From NCBI GenBank assembly GCA_946811185.2, contig OX328112.1:20255215-20319214 (forward strand): a stretch of 64,000 nucleotides of DNA. Direction: 5' to 3'. Of the stretch, positions 11,196 to 22,693 are shown piece after piece. A program made the position numbers and the translations under genes. This DNA is from Hippopus hippopus (taxonomy: Eukaryota > Mollusca > Bivalvia > Cardiida > Cardiidae). Under the pieces are notes generated by a model. That model did no database searches. It was given only the letters and a program-made list of their open reading frames with translations, and was not told where the DNA came from. How positions within the stretch are numbered: position 1 is the first letter of the stretch; each line of letters begins with the position of its first letter.

Positions 11196-11335
11196 TATTA
11201 CTGCCTACATTTTGAACTTTTTTTCTGCACATATAATTGCCATAATTGGTTTGTCAATCACGAGGTAAGGTTGAGTTTTATTCTGTGTTTGAGAAATATA
11301 TATATTTTTTCTTTTACAATAGAATGGCATTTGTT

Positions 11336-11715
11336 GGCATAAAGTTGGTGTTTAAGATAGAATTTGATTAAACGAGTTTAGAAAAATGTTTGTATTTTAA
11401 GAAAGTCTCTTGCGATCTCGATAACATTTTCATAGACGAGTTTTAAAGAAATTTATCTTAAAGTCAACGAATGTCAGATTCTTCTTATAAAATAACGACA
11501 TATTACGAATGCTCGATCAGAATATGTAAAACCATACACGCACACGTGGACATTTCCATGAGTAAAACCTCCTATGACGGTAGTATAGAATGACGTCACA
11601 TATGATGTAACGTAATTCTTATTCAAAACTTGTGTAAGGTAAGAAAATTAATAATGGCTTTATTTCACTGAAAATAATGGAAGTTGTGTTATAGGAAATA
11701 TTACCAAAACGGAGC
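11336..11715. repeat. CRE-1 dispersed repeat
   Basis: Contains AGTTGGTGTTTAAGATAGAA, a perfect TGACGTCA (11591-11598) and GTGTAAGGTAAGAAAATT near the end. Confidence 0.6.
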
Positions 11716-11884
11716 CTTATAAGTGAAGATAAAATTTGAGACTTTGTGTTTGGTGCATTTTAATCTTATTCTGCACTGTCCACAAAAAGCGCACTGAAGC
11801 GTGCAATGACATTAGATCTATTAAAATGCTGTTGAAAACGACGTAAAACATCAGTCAAACAAGCAGTTTACCTGCCCGCAAAAA

Positions 11885-12035
11885 AAGTGAAATACTCTGT
11901 TATATAACGCAAAATCCCAAACCTGTTGTACAAAATAATTATTTCGGATAACAACAAGTGTAATTACCAAACCGACAGCACAAGATTATTATTTCGGATA
12001 AGAACAACTGTAATTACCACATGTGTTGTTTTCAG
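11885..12035. repeat. Two-copy tandem repeat, about 60 bp
   Basis: The block with TTATTTCGGATAACAACAA..GTAATTACCA occurs twice in tandem with small changes. Confidence 0.7.
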
Positions 12036-12039
12036 TATA

Positions 12040-12262
12040 ACTCTTTAGCACGAGACAAAGTTTTGACTCGACGGAATTGAGAGCATTTGTACTTCTTACA
12101 TTAAAGGTGACTCAAATCAAGGTTTTATCTTTGATAAGGAAGAAAACATCGTGGGAAAGAGGAGAAAATGCTGGTACCCAGCATTTTCTCCTTTTCCTAC
12201 AATGTTTTCAAACGCCTACTCTGTCAGGGTCGTTAAATTTCGGGATATTGTGGTACAGGTAT
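12040..12262. repeat. TTAA-A MITE
   Basis: Starts AACTCTTTAGCACGAG. The strong central hairpin is around 12145-12210 (GAAAATGCTGG / CAGCATTTTCTCC). It ends with ATTGTGGTACAGGT. Confidence 0.8.
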
Positions 12263-12459
12263 AATGCGGTGTAACCGTTATCTTGCTAAATTGACTCATT
12301 ACCTCGTGAAGCAAATTTGCGGCAGGTGACTTTGAAAGCGTCAGTGTAAAATGTGCATATTTAAGAAGCTAATACGAGAAGAAAACACGAGAAAACTCCA
12401 TGGCAAACATAGAAAATTACTCGCTACTAGCAGTTTCTCCATATACCACAATGTTTTTA

Positions 12460-12880
12460 AAAAGTAATCTTAGGCAAGACGATATAAGCAATCTGCAGAT
12501 GAAATATAGTATCTGACATTACTTGGGATTTGAGTTGAAGTTTGTTTTTAAATGAGTCTAGAAACAAGTTTAAAACGGGTCTTTGGAGAGCCTTATAACA
12601 TTTTTGCAGACGAGCTAAATAAAATTTTATCTCAAAGGCCAACCAATATCAGAATCTTTTATTATCATGTGTCAGAATATTCAAAACAATATATACAAAC
12701 GCGCTTTTTTTCTTGAATTAAACTCGATTCGATTCTCTGAAAGAATTAAAAAAAACAATCATGTATATGACGTCATACGGTCCTTATTCAAAAGTTGTGT
12801 AAGATAAGAAAATTCATTATGGGTTTTTACACTGAAAGCAAGGGAGGTTATGTGATAAAATGCAAAGTGAAGGTAAATAA
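12460..12880. repeat. CRE-1 dispersed repeat
   Basis: Contains TGACGTCA (12768-12775), GTTGTGTAAGATAAGAAAAT and AGGGAGGTTATGTGATAAAA. Confidence 0.6.
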
Positions 12881-13189
12881 TTATTTCGGGTGATACCCTT
12901 AAATTAACTCTTTAATTGCATTGTAATTAAGTTGTATGAACACTTGTATATTTACATTGTAGGGGGAAGGTCGACATCTAAGTTGTAATATTGACCCAAC
13001 CCCATTTCCATGTATATATGACGGAAAATAAATATGTTTAAACTAAATTCACTTTTTACCAGATGACAAAATTTTAGAGTTGTCTCAATTGAAAGCAGTA
13101 GCAGACAACAAATATAAACATCGCCTGAACCTCTTGTCTGATTTTGAAATTATTTCACACACTTGTCTACCTTTATGAGACGACATGCG

Positions 13190-13960
13190 GGACCGAAGTC
13201 TCAGACACCAGGCTCTAGGGTCAAGGTAGCCTGGCATTCAGGGCCTGCATTTAAGTCATTCTAATAAACAAGGTACACAACTACATCAAACTCACAGAAG
13301 TATGTGTTGTTATTTGCCCTTCTTCTGAAATACAGGTTCAATCAGACATTCAGAACATTGAGAACACAGAGTATTTGTTTTGCAGTTTTACTTGATGATT
13401 TTGTTTTAATGAAAATGTTCTATTTAACGGACTGATACCAGTCTAGGGTCAAGGTTACAGCGGTGCTGTGAGGGGTCAAAGGTCACATGCTCTAAACTGG
13501 TGGCCTCTCAATGTCTCAAAAGCGTGCACTTTCATGTGATGAGGAACAGGACAATGTTGTAGATGCCAGGCTCCAAAGTTAAGGTCACGGCAGGGGGGTC
13601 AAATGTTACATGCTCTGAAATAATGGTTGCTCGATATCTCTGTAACACATTGTCTGATTCTAAAGATATTTCAAACATGTGCATAGCTGGAACATGCAGA
13701 GCCGGGGTTTCTGGTGCATGGTTCAAAGGTCAAGGTGACAGCAGGTAGGAGTCAAAGTTCAAATGCTCTTAAGTAAAATTTGCCTCCATGTCTCGCGAAC
13801 AATTTGATCTTTGTTGGAAAATATTTCACAAATATGTGCAGTTTGAAGACAAAGTGTAAATTAAGTTTCAGACACCAAACTGAAAGGTCAGGGTCGTGGC
13901 AGGGTCAAAGGTCACATGCTCTTTAATTGTGACTGCTACATGAAATGTTCAGGAACGCCT
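13190..13960. repeat. Degenerate satellite, unit about 130-230 bp
   Basis: At least five diverged units, each with AGGTCA-type words: near 13215, 13440, 13568, 13715 and 13880. The shared phrase is GGGTCAAAGGTCACATGCTC. Spacing is uneven (about 228, 128, 145 and 165 bp). No protein seen. Confidence 0.7.
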
Positions 13961-14231
13961 GTTCCTTTTTTTTATCTACGCTCGATATCGTCGTTGTTCT
14001 AGGGACTAGTCATATCTCTTTCAAAGAACTCCGCATTCACCAAACATTTTAAATTAAACTCTAATTCTAATATTCAAGAAATTCTGATTGATTGAAATAG
14101 ATGGATTGCCAAGTTGTGTGACTTTTCAACCCTCAAGCTGCTAAGCGCCAATCGCTACACTTTTGCTAACAGTGTTAGTAACTCTGATCTTAGATCTGCA
14201 CTGCTGGATACGATGAAATAATAATTATTAT

Positions 14232-14733
14232 TATTTCATGCTTTCCGGTAGTTTATCGAGAAACAACGGTGAAATAGTTTTCGTTATTTCATGGTTACGA
14301 CCAGTGAAAAATACGGATTTTATTTTCTAACTCTTCAATTGAAGGCGGAAACAGTAGCTCCCGCGCTCAAGTTACCTAGGTAAAAATGCGCGTGCCACTC
14401 ATCTAGATTGAAATATGACGTAATTTACCTTACATTTCTCGCGCTTGACGTAATATTGTAATGCGTTGCTATGCGGAGGGGGGTACGCCACGGGGAATAA
14501 CCGAAAAGAACTGTACTGGATTTTGACTAAGTTTCCCCCCCCCCCCCAGAAAGCATGAAATAAATATAATATTTGTTTTTTTCGGTGAAAGATCGAAATT
14601 TATTTCATCTCATGAACATCATCGGTAATATTTTCACTCGTGGCTGCGCCACCCGTGAAAATATTACCGATAATGTACACTCGATGAAATAAATTTCGAT
14701 CTTTCACCGTAAAAAACAAATATATTTGAAATT
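14232..14733. repeat. Fold-1 element, copy 1
   Basis: Begins with TTTCATGCTTTCCGGTAG. The right half is a large palindrome (about 14575-14720) with arms GATCGAAATTTATTTCATC and partner around a TCGTGGCTGCGCCACCCG loop. Other copies are at 48163, 57470, 60812 (inverted) and 63448. Contains a C-run at 14536-14548. Confidence 0.8.
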
Positions 14734-14757
14734 GCATTTTTTTTTTTTACAGTTACA

Positions 14758-15026
14758 TTTGAGCCACGCTCTGGCAAAAGGGGGCTTAATGCATCTCCAT
14801 GATACATGATACCAGCCCAAGTCATCACATAATTATGGATCCATAAGAGCCATCTTTTTAAATAATCGACTTAATCATGAGGTAAACTGGTCCTTTGACA
14901 AACAGAAAATTGACCAATAGCGAAAAGTTTCGGCCCAGGTCAGCCTGCGCGGACTGCGCAGGCTGACCTGGGTCGATACTTTTCGCAGATGCATTAAGCC
15001 CCCTTTTCACAGAGCACGGCTCATTT
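14758..15026 (-). repeat. Pal-1 MITE
   Basis: Starts GAGCCACGCTCTGGCAAAAG and ends CTTTTCACAGAGCACGG. The central palindrome at about 14928-14990 is perfect over its core (CAGCCTGCGC / GCGCAGGCTG). Confidence 0.85.
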
Positions 15027-15583
15027 ATTTGGCAGCTTAGGGACAGGGCACCTAGTGAGATTGTTGTAACATCACCTTTCATCGCCGAAAAAATGTGCGG
15101 ATTCGGCTAAGATTGATTGATTGTATGGTGTTTAACGCCGTTTTCAACACTATTTCAGTAATATCGCGGCGGCCGGTGCACCTATCCATCCTTTCCTGGA
15201 GTTTCTTTTACCAATACTTCGCACAATATTCCTTTCAGCCACTGGCTGCTTTCCCACATAAGCAACGTCGAAACAATGATCAGCGGTGAGAGAGGAATGA
15301 ATGCTGTCGCAATGACTATCATCAATCCACGGAAAGAAATTGGCCGAGCCGGGGATCGAACCAGCTACCTCCTGTTCTTGTGTCCAGTACGCTACCGACT
15401 GCGCTACCGGGGTTCGGCGATTCAGCTAAGACTCGGGTAATCCGTAATCGATCCGCCGATAGACGCTGGTTCCCCGCATCGATTACGGATTACCCGAGTC
15501 TTAGCCGAATCCATACGATTTTGGCGATGAAGGACGATGTTACACGAATCCCATTAGGGTGCCCTATCCTTAAGCGTTAAATT
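15027..15583. repeat. Long palindrome (arms about 100 bp) split by a SINE
   Basis: The left arm is about 15027-15112 plus 15432-15458; the right arm is about 15478-15583. GGACAGGGCACC (15032) pairs with GGTGCCCTATCC (15560), CTTTCATCGCC with GGCGATGAAGG, and ACTCGGGTAATCCGTAATCG with its complement. The loop is short (about 15459-15477). Removing the SINE restores a continuous arm. Probably a foldback MITE. Confidence 0.85.
15113..15418 (-). mobile_element. SINE, full length, in the palindrome's left arm
   Basis: The tail complement TTGATTGATTG is followed by the conserved 3' part (TGGTGTTTAACGCCG), body and tRNA-like head (GGGGATCGAACCAGC ... GACTGCGCTACCGGGG). The target-site duplication is GATTCGGCTAAGA on the left and GATTCAGCTAAGA (15419-15431) on the right. 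Confidence 0.9.
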
Positions 15584-15857
15584 TAGAATGATTTGTGATT
15601 ACGTACACTGGATGACGCAGGCAGCCTGGAAAGCTTTTACTGTCTACGCGATATGGCTTAAAATATTAGAGAAAACGGGAAGAAATACGAATTTCCCAAC
15701 ACAAAACATGTGAAAGATTGCAATTACCTGCTATTATTTTGGACGACAGGTGAATTTATGTCCAATTAGCTATTTCTGAATTAACTTTTACTACATTACT
15801 GCGTTGATCTCTTCAGCTCTTAGTATCCTTTCCCCTTATGTTTAATTCTTTACCGTT

Positions 15858-16068
15858 AAGTCCTTGTAGCGGAGTCAGTAGCGTTCATGACTTGAGAGTA
15901 ATTGGTCGCTGGTTCGAATTCCAAACTCGGCCACTTTCTTTCTGAGGAAAGCAGCAAGTGGCTTGGGAAGGTTATTATGCGAAATGCTGTTAACAGAATT
16001 TCTAGGAAACCATTGATGGGTGAACAGGGCGCTACAATATAACTAAAATGATGTCGAAAACGGCGAAT

Positions 16069-16102
<34 letters not shown>

Positions 16103-16195
16103 CCAATCAATCAGGCAGTCAGTCAGTCAACCAACCAATTTACCAACCGACCGATCGATCTATCAATCAATCAATCAATCCTTAGACAGAGAAGC
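15858..16195 (+). mobile_element. SINE with long AATC/AGTC tail
   Basis: A tRNA-like head (TAGCGGAGTCAGTAG ... GGTTCGAATTCC), a body with AGTGGCTTGGGAAGG, the 3' part GAAAACGGCGAATAATC and an (AATC)n tail that drifts into CAGT, ACCA and ATCG units to 16195. Confidence 0.8.
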
Positions 16196-16365
16196 CTTTT
16201 GAAAGAGGAAAAATAATGGTAACTTTCATTTTCTTCTTTTCTCATAATGTTTTTTAACCCTATTACAGACAGAAAACATCACTTGAGCTACATTTATTTT
16301 CTCGTCTGCGAACACTTTCAATTTGGTCCCGTCCAAAATTTTGTCGTTTGGTAAAAGGTTTAGTC
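16196..16365. repeat. TTAA-A MITE, partial
   Basis: Central hairpin remnants, then GTCGTCTGCGAACACTTTC-like sequence and the end GTCGTTTGGTAAAAGG. Confidence 0.65.
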
Positions 16366-16673
16366 GCTTTCAACAGTAATTCAGCAGTATCACTTCACTT
16401 CTATATCAGTTTATTAATTCATATTTAACACAGAGTTCTGCAATGCTAGGCTATGACTTTGCAGTACCTTGTCCTGGGAAATTCCCTCTTGAAAAAGGCC
16501 ACCGGTGGGGATCGAACTAAGATTTCACAACAAATACAACGTCAGAATCACAAAACATCACAGCGATTGTAGAAAGATTTGTAATAAATTCTCGTATTTT
16601 AGACAGCATGTAGATTTATGACGACTTAGTTATTTCTGCATTAGTTTTTACTGCATCTCTCTTCGAGGTTTGT

Positions 16674-16893
16674 TTAACTCTGTACCACACGAAACAATTT
16701 TAAACTCTCCCGAATTGAAAGCATTTGCAGACGACAAATCAAATGTACCTGAAAGGTACTTATTTTGGAAGGGTAGGAATAAAAATGGGACAAAGGAGAA
16801 AATGCTGGTTAATAGCATTTTCTCCTTTTACCACAATGTTTTTAAAAGTCACCTTTTCAGGGTTGTTGAACTCGTTCTTGTGAGGTAAAGGTT
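16674..16893. repeat. TTAA-A MITE
   Basis: Starts TTAACTCTGTACCACACG, the central hairpin is at about 16790-16845 (GAAAATGCTGG...CATTTTCTCC), and it ends GTGAGGTAAAGG. Confidence 0.75.
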
Positions 16894-16971
16894 TCCCTTT
16901 CTTCTCATGAAAGCACGTCATTATCGAAAAAAGTCCCCCGTCAGTGACTCAGCATTTAGGGCTGTGGATTT

Positions 16972-17155
16972 GAGCCTCGCTCTGTCAAAAGGAGTTTTAA
17001 TGAATTTCCGTGGTGCATTATACCAAGCAATCAGACATTCAAAGAAAACTGGCCAATACCAATAAGTTTTGGTTCATGTCTGAATTAATCTGTGCGGACT
17101 GCACTCTAAACAGAGTCAGATGCATTAAGACCCCTTTCCACAGAGCGGAGCTCAT
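16972..17155 (-). repeat. Pal-1 MITE, decayed
   Basis: Ends CGCTCTGTCAAAAGG and CCTTTCCACAGAGCGG are visible. The central palindrome is largely lost. Confidence 0.65.
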
Positions 17156-17450
17156 ATTTATATTCAGAAACTCAAAGTCGCGGTGCTAAATTTGTGGTAG
17201 TGTCTTCTGGCAGCCGTCTGATCTTGGAACTCCGCTAAAAAGCCTCAGGGTAAATTCAGCCCTATTACTCTTGGAGTCGTTTTGTGAAAAAGACTCCAAT
17301 AACAACATTATTTGCGAAAGGCTACAACAGTTGGCAATAGAACAATTCGTTATTATACAACGAAATGTTGCAGTAAGATTAATAAATCCAGTATTTTTTC
17401 CTCCTGAATGTTTGTCGACACTTAAAGACGTCTTTATTTCTGTCTTTATT

Positions 17451-17661
17451 AACCCTTATCCTGCTAAATAACTAAGACTAAATTTTCGATTCGTTATTAA
17501 AAACCCAAATATTGCTATTTCATAGTCATGTTTTTGGAAATAATATCTCCTTATCGGACAGTGTAGATCCAAGATCAGACTGCACGCTATGTGCAGTCTG
17601 ATCTTGATCTACACTGTCCGCAAAACGTCATTGAGTCGCGCTTAGCAGCCTAAGGGTTAAC
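17451..17661. repeat. TTAA-B MITE
   Basis: AACCCTTATCCTGCTAAATA to GCAGCCTAAGGGTTAA. The palindromic core is about 17571-17605 (GATCAGACTGCACG / TGCAGTCTGATC). A decayed relative lies at about 17865-17990. Confidence 0.85.
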
Positions 17662-17994
17662 ACTTAACATCTGCGAACAAAAACATGTTATTTATTGTGA
17701 GCATTGGATTTCGTAAATCTTCTCTGGGTTACGTTCGGACGGTTTCGGTTATTTCCGTAAATTGCCGACTGTATAAGAAGTCTCAAGCCACATCCTGCGT
17801 TGAAATAAATGTCATCTTTTAAAGTGGAGGGGACAATGATCAGCCTGAAATTCTACCCATTCTTATTCTGATTCGAATAGTGTAGATAAAATATCAAACT
17901 GCGCGTTTTGTACAAAAAGTGGAGTATGCTTTCGATCTACACTGTCTACAAAAAAGCGTTGGGTTATGTTCAGCAGTCGAATGGTTCATTTAAG

Positions 17995-18232
17995 GTCTAA
18001 GGCCCCTAACTCTCATACTAATAGACAGAAGCTGCCGAGATTGGCCGAATAGCCTTTACGAAAAACGTCGCTGTTATACGATATTTACCGATGAGTTAGT
18101 GAGTCTACGGTCCCTAACTGTCATATCAAAAGACGGAAGCTGCCAAGATTGGCCGAATAGCCTTTACGAAAACGTCTATCATTTACACGATATTAACCGA
18201 TGAGTTAGGGGTCGTAATCCTTAAGACGAACC
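17995..18232. repeat. Two-copy tandem repeat, about 115 bp
   Basis: The block with GAAGCTGCC(G/A)AGATTGGCC and CGATGAGTTAG occurs twice (near 18030-18105 and 18130-18215) with point differences and a short indel. Confidence 0.75.
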
Positions 18233-18271
18233 CATCTCAGGAAACACGGTAAATGCTTAATAATGTTACTA

Positions 18272-19337
18272 CAGGGTGACCCCTAAAAATGCCACCCATA
18301 AAATCGTCAATAAAATTCACAATCCTTTCTGCAATCCAACCATATTTGGTACAAATGAACTTCAGTCTATGCCTGACTTGTCCACCAAGTTTCAGCTATG
18401 AATGTCCAACAGTCTTTGTTTTATCTTCATCCCATGATACGCTCCAAACGTGCACCTTTGGCATTGCAAGCGACATGCAAAATTGACAATAACTCTGACA
18501 CACTCGTCCCTCAGCATTGATTGCTTTGAGTGAACTCAAAGAATAACATCTTCTGGGGCACAACCCCACCAGAAGATTGTCTGCAGAGGCCTGGGTGCCC
18601 TCCATCAGGTACACTGCATGGGCTGCAATATCAAAACATGGGACCATCGGTCCCTACTGGTTTGAAGACCAGAATGAACGGTCAATCACGATCAATACTG
18701 AGCGCTATCTAGTGGTTGTTAAGAAGTTTTGGACAGACAAAGAGGTGTTGTTAGGGATGAACAGTGGTTTCAACAAGATGGAGCAACTCCCTAACTTCTA
18801 ATGACTCGTTGGAATGACTGCTGGAACACTTTGGTGATCGTATCATCAGTAGGAGGTGTGATACTGAATGGGCTTCACACTCTCCAGACCTTAACCCCCA
18901 GATTTATTCCTGTGGGGTTATCTCAAAGATAATGTCTCTCAAAACAACCCCTAGACTATTCCTGAACTGAAGAGGGCCATCACCGCCAAAATCAGGGCAA
19001 TACTGAGGGAGGAGTGTGTGTCAGAGTTATTGACAATTTTGCATGTCGTATGCTTTGTTTGTTTGTTTGTTTGAATGGTGTTTTACGCCGCTTTCAACAT
19101 TATTTCAGTCATATTACGGCGACAGTTGCCTGTCGTATGCAGGTGTGCTTGCAACGCAGAGGTGCACATTTGGAGCGTATCATGGAACGAAGATAAAAAA
19201 AAAAAAGACTATTGGACATTGGTGGACAAGTCAGGTATAGACTGAAGTTCATTTCTACCGAATATGGTTGGATTGCAGAAAGGATTGTGAATGTTATTAA
19301 CGATTTCATGGGTGGCATTTTTTTTTGTGTAACCCTG
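18272..19337 (+). pseudogene. Tc1/mariner-type transposon relic with a duplicated inverted 3' end
   Basis: Bounded by CAGGGTGACC and its complement-like GTAACCCTG, with TA on both sides (18270-18271 and 19338-19339). The plus strand from about 18540 to 19190 reads as the C-terminal part of a Tc1/mariner-type transposase. WFQQDGA is at 18764-18784 and an SPDLNP-like motif is near 18882-18899, with several stops and frame changes. The first about 230 bp (18272-18500) are an inverted copy of the last about 230 bp, including the antisense of the transposase C-terminus. The N-terminal half is missing. In the family this enzyme cuts and pastes DNA with a DDE/D triad; this copy cannot encode it. Confidence 0.85.
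19054..19130 (-). mobile_element. SINE 3'-end fragment inside the mariner relic
   Basis: Only the 3' part is present (TTTG tail, GGTGTTTTACGCCGC, TTATTTCAGTCATATTACGG). It is flanked by TGTCGTATGC on both sides (19044-19053 and 19131-19140), so it looks like a 5'-truncated retrotransposition. Confidence 0.8.
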
Positions 19338-19339
19338 TA

Positions 19340-20335
19340 CTTGATTTTATCTTGTCACACTTTAATGTTTCTTTCTTTTTGTCTGATAATACCAAAGTTG
19401 GATAAGAGTCATTGCGTAGTTGTAATTCCTGCTCTCTACTCCAATACTAGTCCCCAGGGTAATAAAACATGGCGGATTTGCTACTAGATCTATTACATTC
19501 ACTATATTTCTGAAGACGCATAATTTTTATGGGTATGATATCTAACGAACCGAGAGTTCAAAGGTGAAACATGAGTTGAGCTGTCGGAGAACTGTGAATC
19601 GAATCGTATAGAGCGATTTACCACGATGCTATTACATAATGAGTTTTGTTTAGAAAGATGATTCATGATGGCAATCCATATTGTACAAGTACCTTTTAAA
19701 AATTGTTATAAATTTGTTTCATGATTTATGTTAATGGTATAGACCCTATTGAGTTGATTTATATATACATGTACTCTAATTATTCTATTACTTTTTCAGA
19801 TGGACACAAATATGCTGTACTACGATGTGCAATAATTATTCTTTTACTACTTCAGATAAAAAACAAGAACTTTTTGTCTTCGAACAGTTTTTGTTAATTT
19901 TTTTTTTCATCGAATTTATGAAAAAAAAAAAATGTGTGCTTTATCGTTTAAAGGGACACAACTCCGTCGTGCATTGTGATAAACCAAGTTAACGTGTTTG
20001 CTACTTTTCTACGAATCATTGGTTTTTTTTTTCTAAACATTTCTGACACAAACGTATGTGAAAAGAAAGTGTTAATGTCGCTGAAATATAATACAAATGA
20101 TTTTTACAAACTTATGTGAAATATTGTGCGTCTGATGTAAAGCAGACCTTTTCATTTTTTTTGTTTTGTAACAATTTAAGTTAACGTGCTGTTCACGATT
20201 ATACGAGGCTTGATTTCTGAAGGTTTATCTGAAATAAAATTGTGAGATAGATTGTATGTTGCATGGGAGAAAACTCTAAATAGGACTATTTTTGTCACTA
20301 AGTTCAGTGAGGAAAATTGTGGGTGGAGTGAGACG
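19340..20335. other. AT-rich intergenic stretch, nothing recognised
   Basis: Long A and T runs (19890-19935, 20020-20035), no coding signal, no family member found. Confidence 0.5.
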
Positions 20336-20336
20336 A

Positions 20337-20540
20337 TTAACTCTTCACACGAAAAAATTTTAGACTGATCGAAACTGAAAGCATTTGCAGACGACAAATT
20401 TACTGTAGTTGAAAAGCTGATTTCTATCCCTAAAATGTAAAACAAACAAGATGGGAAAAGGAGGTGATACTCATAACCAACAGTTTTCAAAAGCACTATT
20501 CCACAGGGTCGTTAAAACGAAGGATTGTTTAGAATAAGGT
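20337..20540. repeat. TTAA-A MITE, diverged
   Basis: TTAACTCTTCACACGA start with TTGCAGACGACAAATTTAC; the central hairpin is damaged. The end runs into TTAA-B through GGTTAACTC. Confidence 0.7.
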
Positions 20541-20665
20541 TAACTCTTAAGCTGCTGAGCGCGAATCAGTGCTCTTTTGCAGAGTAAATCAGGATCAGAC
20601 TTCACAGAACGTGCGGTCTGATCTTGAATCTACATTGTCCGATACGGTGAGTTTTTATTTTCCAG
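20541..20665. repeat. TTAA-B MITE, 5' part
   Basis: CTCTTAAGCTGCTGAGCGCG, then the palindromic core (GATCAGACTTCACAG / GTGCGGTCTGATC). The right part is missing or decayed. Confidence 0.7.
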
Positions 20666-21315
20666 CAACAAGCACCTTAGTAATCGCAATATTTCGGTAT
20701 ATACCATTGGCTGGAAATCTTCTCTCTGTCTATATAGCAGTTTAAAGATAAATTTTTCAGTAAGTTAGAAATAAATGAATCTTCTTTTTTTTTTTCAGGT
20801 ATTTTGACACAAAATCAAAAAAGGTTTATGTGGCAACTGAGAATAACTGGAGAGATTCCTGTCAAGAACTTAAATTAAAATTTAAAAATGTTTGTTGTAA
20901 TAGCAAAGGGAAATAAATTCTTCCTTCTATTTGATAACTTATCAGCTATCAAGCAAATGATTCAATGAATTGAAGAAACTCAAGAGATTATCTGGCTAAA
21001 CAGAACAGTGTATCAGTTACATGTATTTTGTTTTATCAGTGCTTGATACGAACATCATAGTTTTCTACGAACCGTTATTATAGAACGGTAGAATAATTCA
21101 AATACTTACTGTCATAGACAAAGTGTGTGTTTTGTTTCTACGGGACCTTAACTGTAGCATCGGCGGACGACGCAAAGAATATTGTTACAAACTAACTGTC
21201 AAAATGTTGCATAGTGTTTAGGTGGACGGACTTTTTTTTTTCCTTCAGTAGGATAAATCATTTCAACGAGCTCACTGGTGAAGAGAAGGTATACAATATT
21301 ACTTATATATTTTCA
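20666..21315. other. Intergenic, no gene seen
   Basis: AT-rich and without recognised repeats or exons. Confidence 0.45.
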
Positions 21316-21316
21316 A

Positions 21317-21582
21317 GAGTGGCGCTCTGGTAAAAAGGGGGTTTGATGCATCTCCGTGATGAATTATACAAAGCAGGTCATCACATAACTATAGATCCAT
21401 AAAATCAATTCTGTCCAACAACTGAATGAACCATGAAGTCTAATCGTCCTTGGACATGCAGAAAATTTAGAAATAGCAAAAAGTTTCGACCCATGTCAGC
21501 CTTGCGCTGACCGCGCAGGCTGACATGAGTCGATACTTTTTGCCGATGCATTAAACGCCCTTTTCACAGAGCATGGCTCATT
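21317..21582 (-). repeat. Pal-1 MITE
   Basis: GGCGCTCTGGTAAAAAGG to CTTTTCACAGAGCATGG, palindrome CATGTCAGCCTTGCGC / GCGCAGGCTGACATG. TTTTCAAGAG occurs on both sides (about 21309 and 21587) and may be the target duplication. Confidence 0.8.
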
Positions 21583-21839
21583 TACTTTTTCAAGAGATTT
21601 CTGTCACAAACTTACATATACATGACATACATTGGATGATGTAACGGTGAACGGACATAGTGTGACACATCAGTGTATTGTGCTCAATCATCACGAAACT
21701 TTGTGATCTCCTCGGAGTTCAAGTTACCTTGTAAAGGTTCTATCCAGTCCTTGTATGTCTTGAGAGCAAGCAAAGAGATGGGGAATGGACTCTGTGTGGA
21801 GACCTCTAGTTCCTGGACAGTGTTTGACTGGTAAGTTAA

Positions 21840-22195
21840 AGATACATCCATACTCGTTTTCATGCAGTTTTTAGCCTGTTTTAAACCCAAATCATCCTTA
21901 TGTTACGAAACTATAGCCATTCTTGTATCTTTATTCCAAATGTTGCCCCTGACAGCTGCAAGGTTGCACAGATTACGACGGATGGAAAATGCATTTCATG
22001 TTTTGGAGGTCTTCAAAATAATCGCTGTTGTCGTTTCCGGTTATAAATGACGACAAATACCTTGTGTTTTTCTATCCCTTACACCATTTATATTATTTGT
22101 CTGTGTTTACAAAGCTGAGCCATTGTCCACACTTTCAAGTGTTAACAGCGTTTTTGTTTTTGTCTCTCTCTCTCTTTAGCAGTAAGAATGTATCT
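21840..22195 (+). mobile_element. TTAA-E element, 356 bp
   Basis: Flanked by TTAA (21836-21839 and 22196-22199). Starts AGATACATCCATACTCG and ends GAATGTATCT, so the ends are inverted. It shares GGTTGCACAGATTACGACGG with the copies at 29433, 46594 and 51164. Confidence 0.8.
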
Positions 22196-22363
22196 TTAAA
22201 TGTTAAAATGTTTGTACGGTCTTTCGTATGTCGCTTTCGACCATTTTTCAGTGATATCACAGTGTTATATTTCGTGAAGTAGGACCGAAAATCTTGAAGC
22301 GCTTATGGGATGGAAGGCAGAGGGAGGGAGAAAAAGACCGTTTACCCACTTACTCTACATGTA

Positions 22364-22632
22364 TTTAAGCCATGCTATGTGTAAAGGAGGCATAATGCAT
22401 CTCCGTGATGCACCATAACAAGCAAGTCATTACTTCATTATGGATCCATAAATCCATTTTGTTTAACAACCGACTGAATCATGATGTATAATGGTCCTTT
22501 TACATGTAAAAAATTTAAAGATAGCAAAAAGTTTCGGCCCATGTAAGCCTACGCGGACTGCACAGGCTGACATGGGTTGATCCATTTTTGCAGATGTATT
22601 AAGCCACCTTTTCACAAAGCATCGTTCATTTC
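22364..22632 (-). repeat. Pal-1 MITE
   Basis: AAGCCATGCTATGTGTAAAG to CTTTTCACAAAGCATCG; the palindrome has mismatches (CATGTAAGCCTACGC / GCACAGGCTGACATG). Confidence 0.8.
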
Positions 22633-22693
22633 TAACAAGCTCTTAAACTTGCAGAGAGAGAAAAAAAATAACGTAACAGGATGAGTATACATA

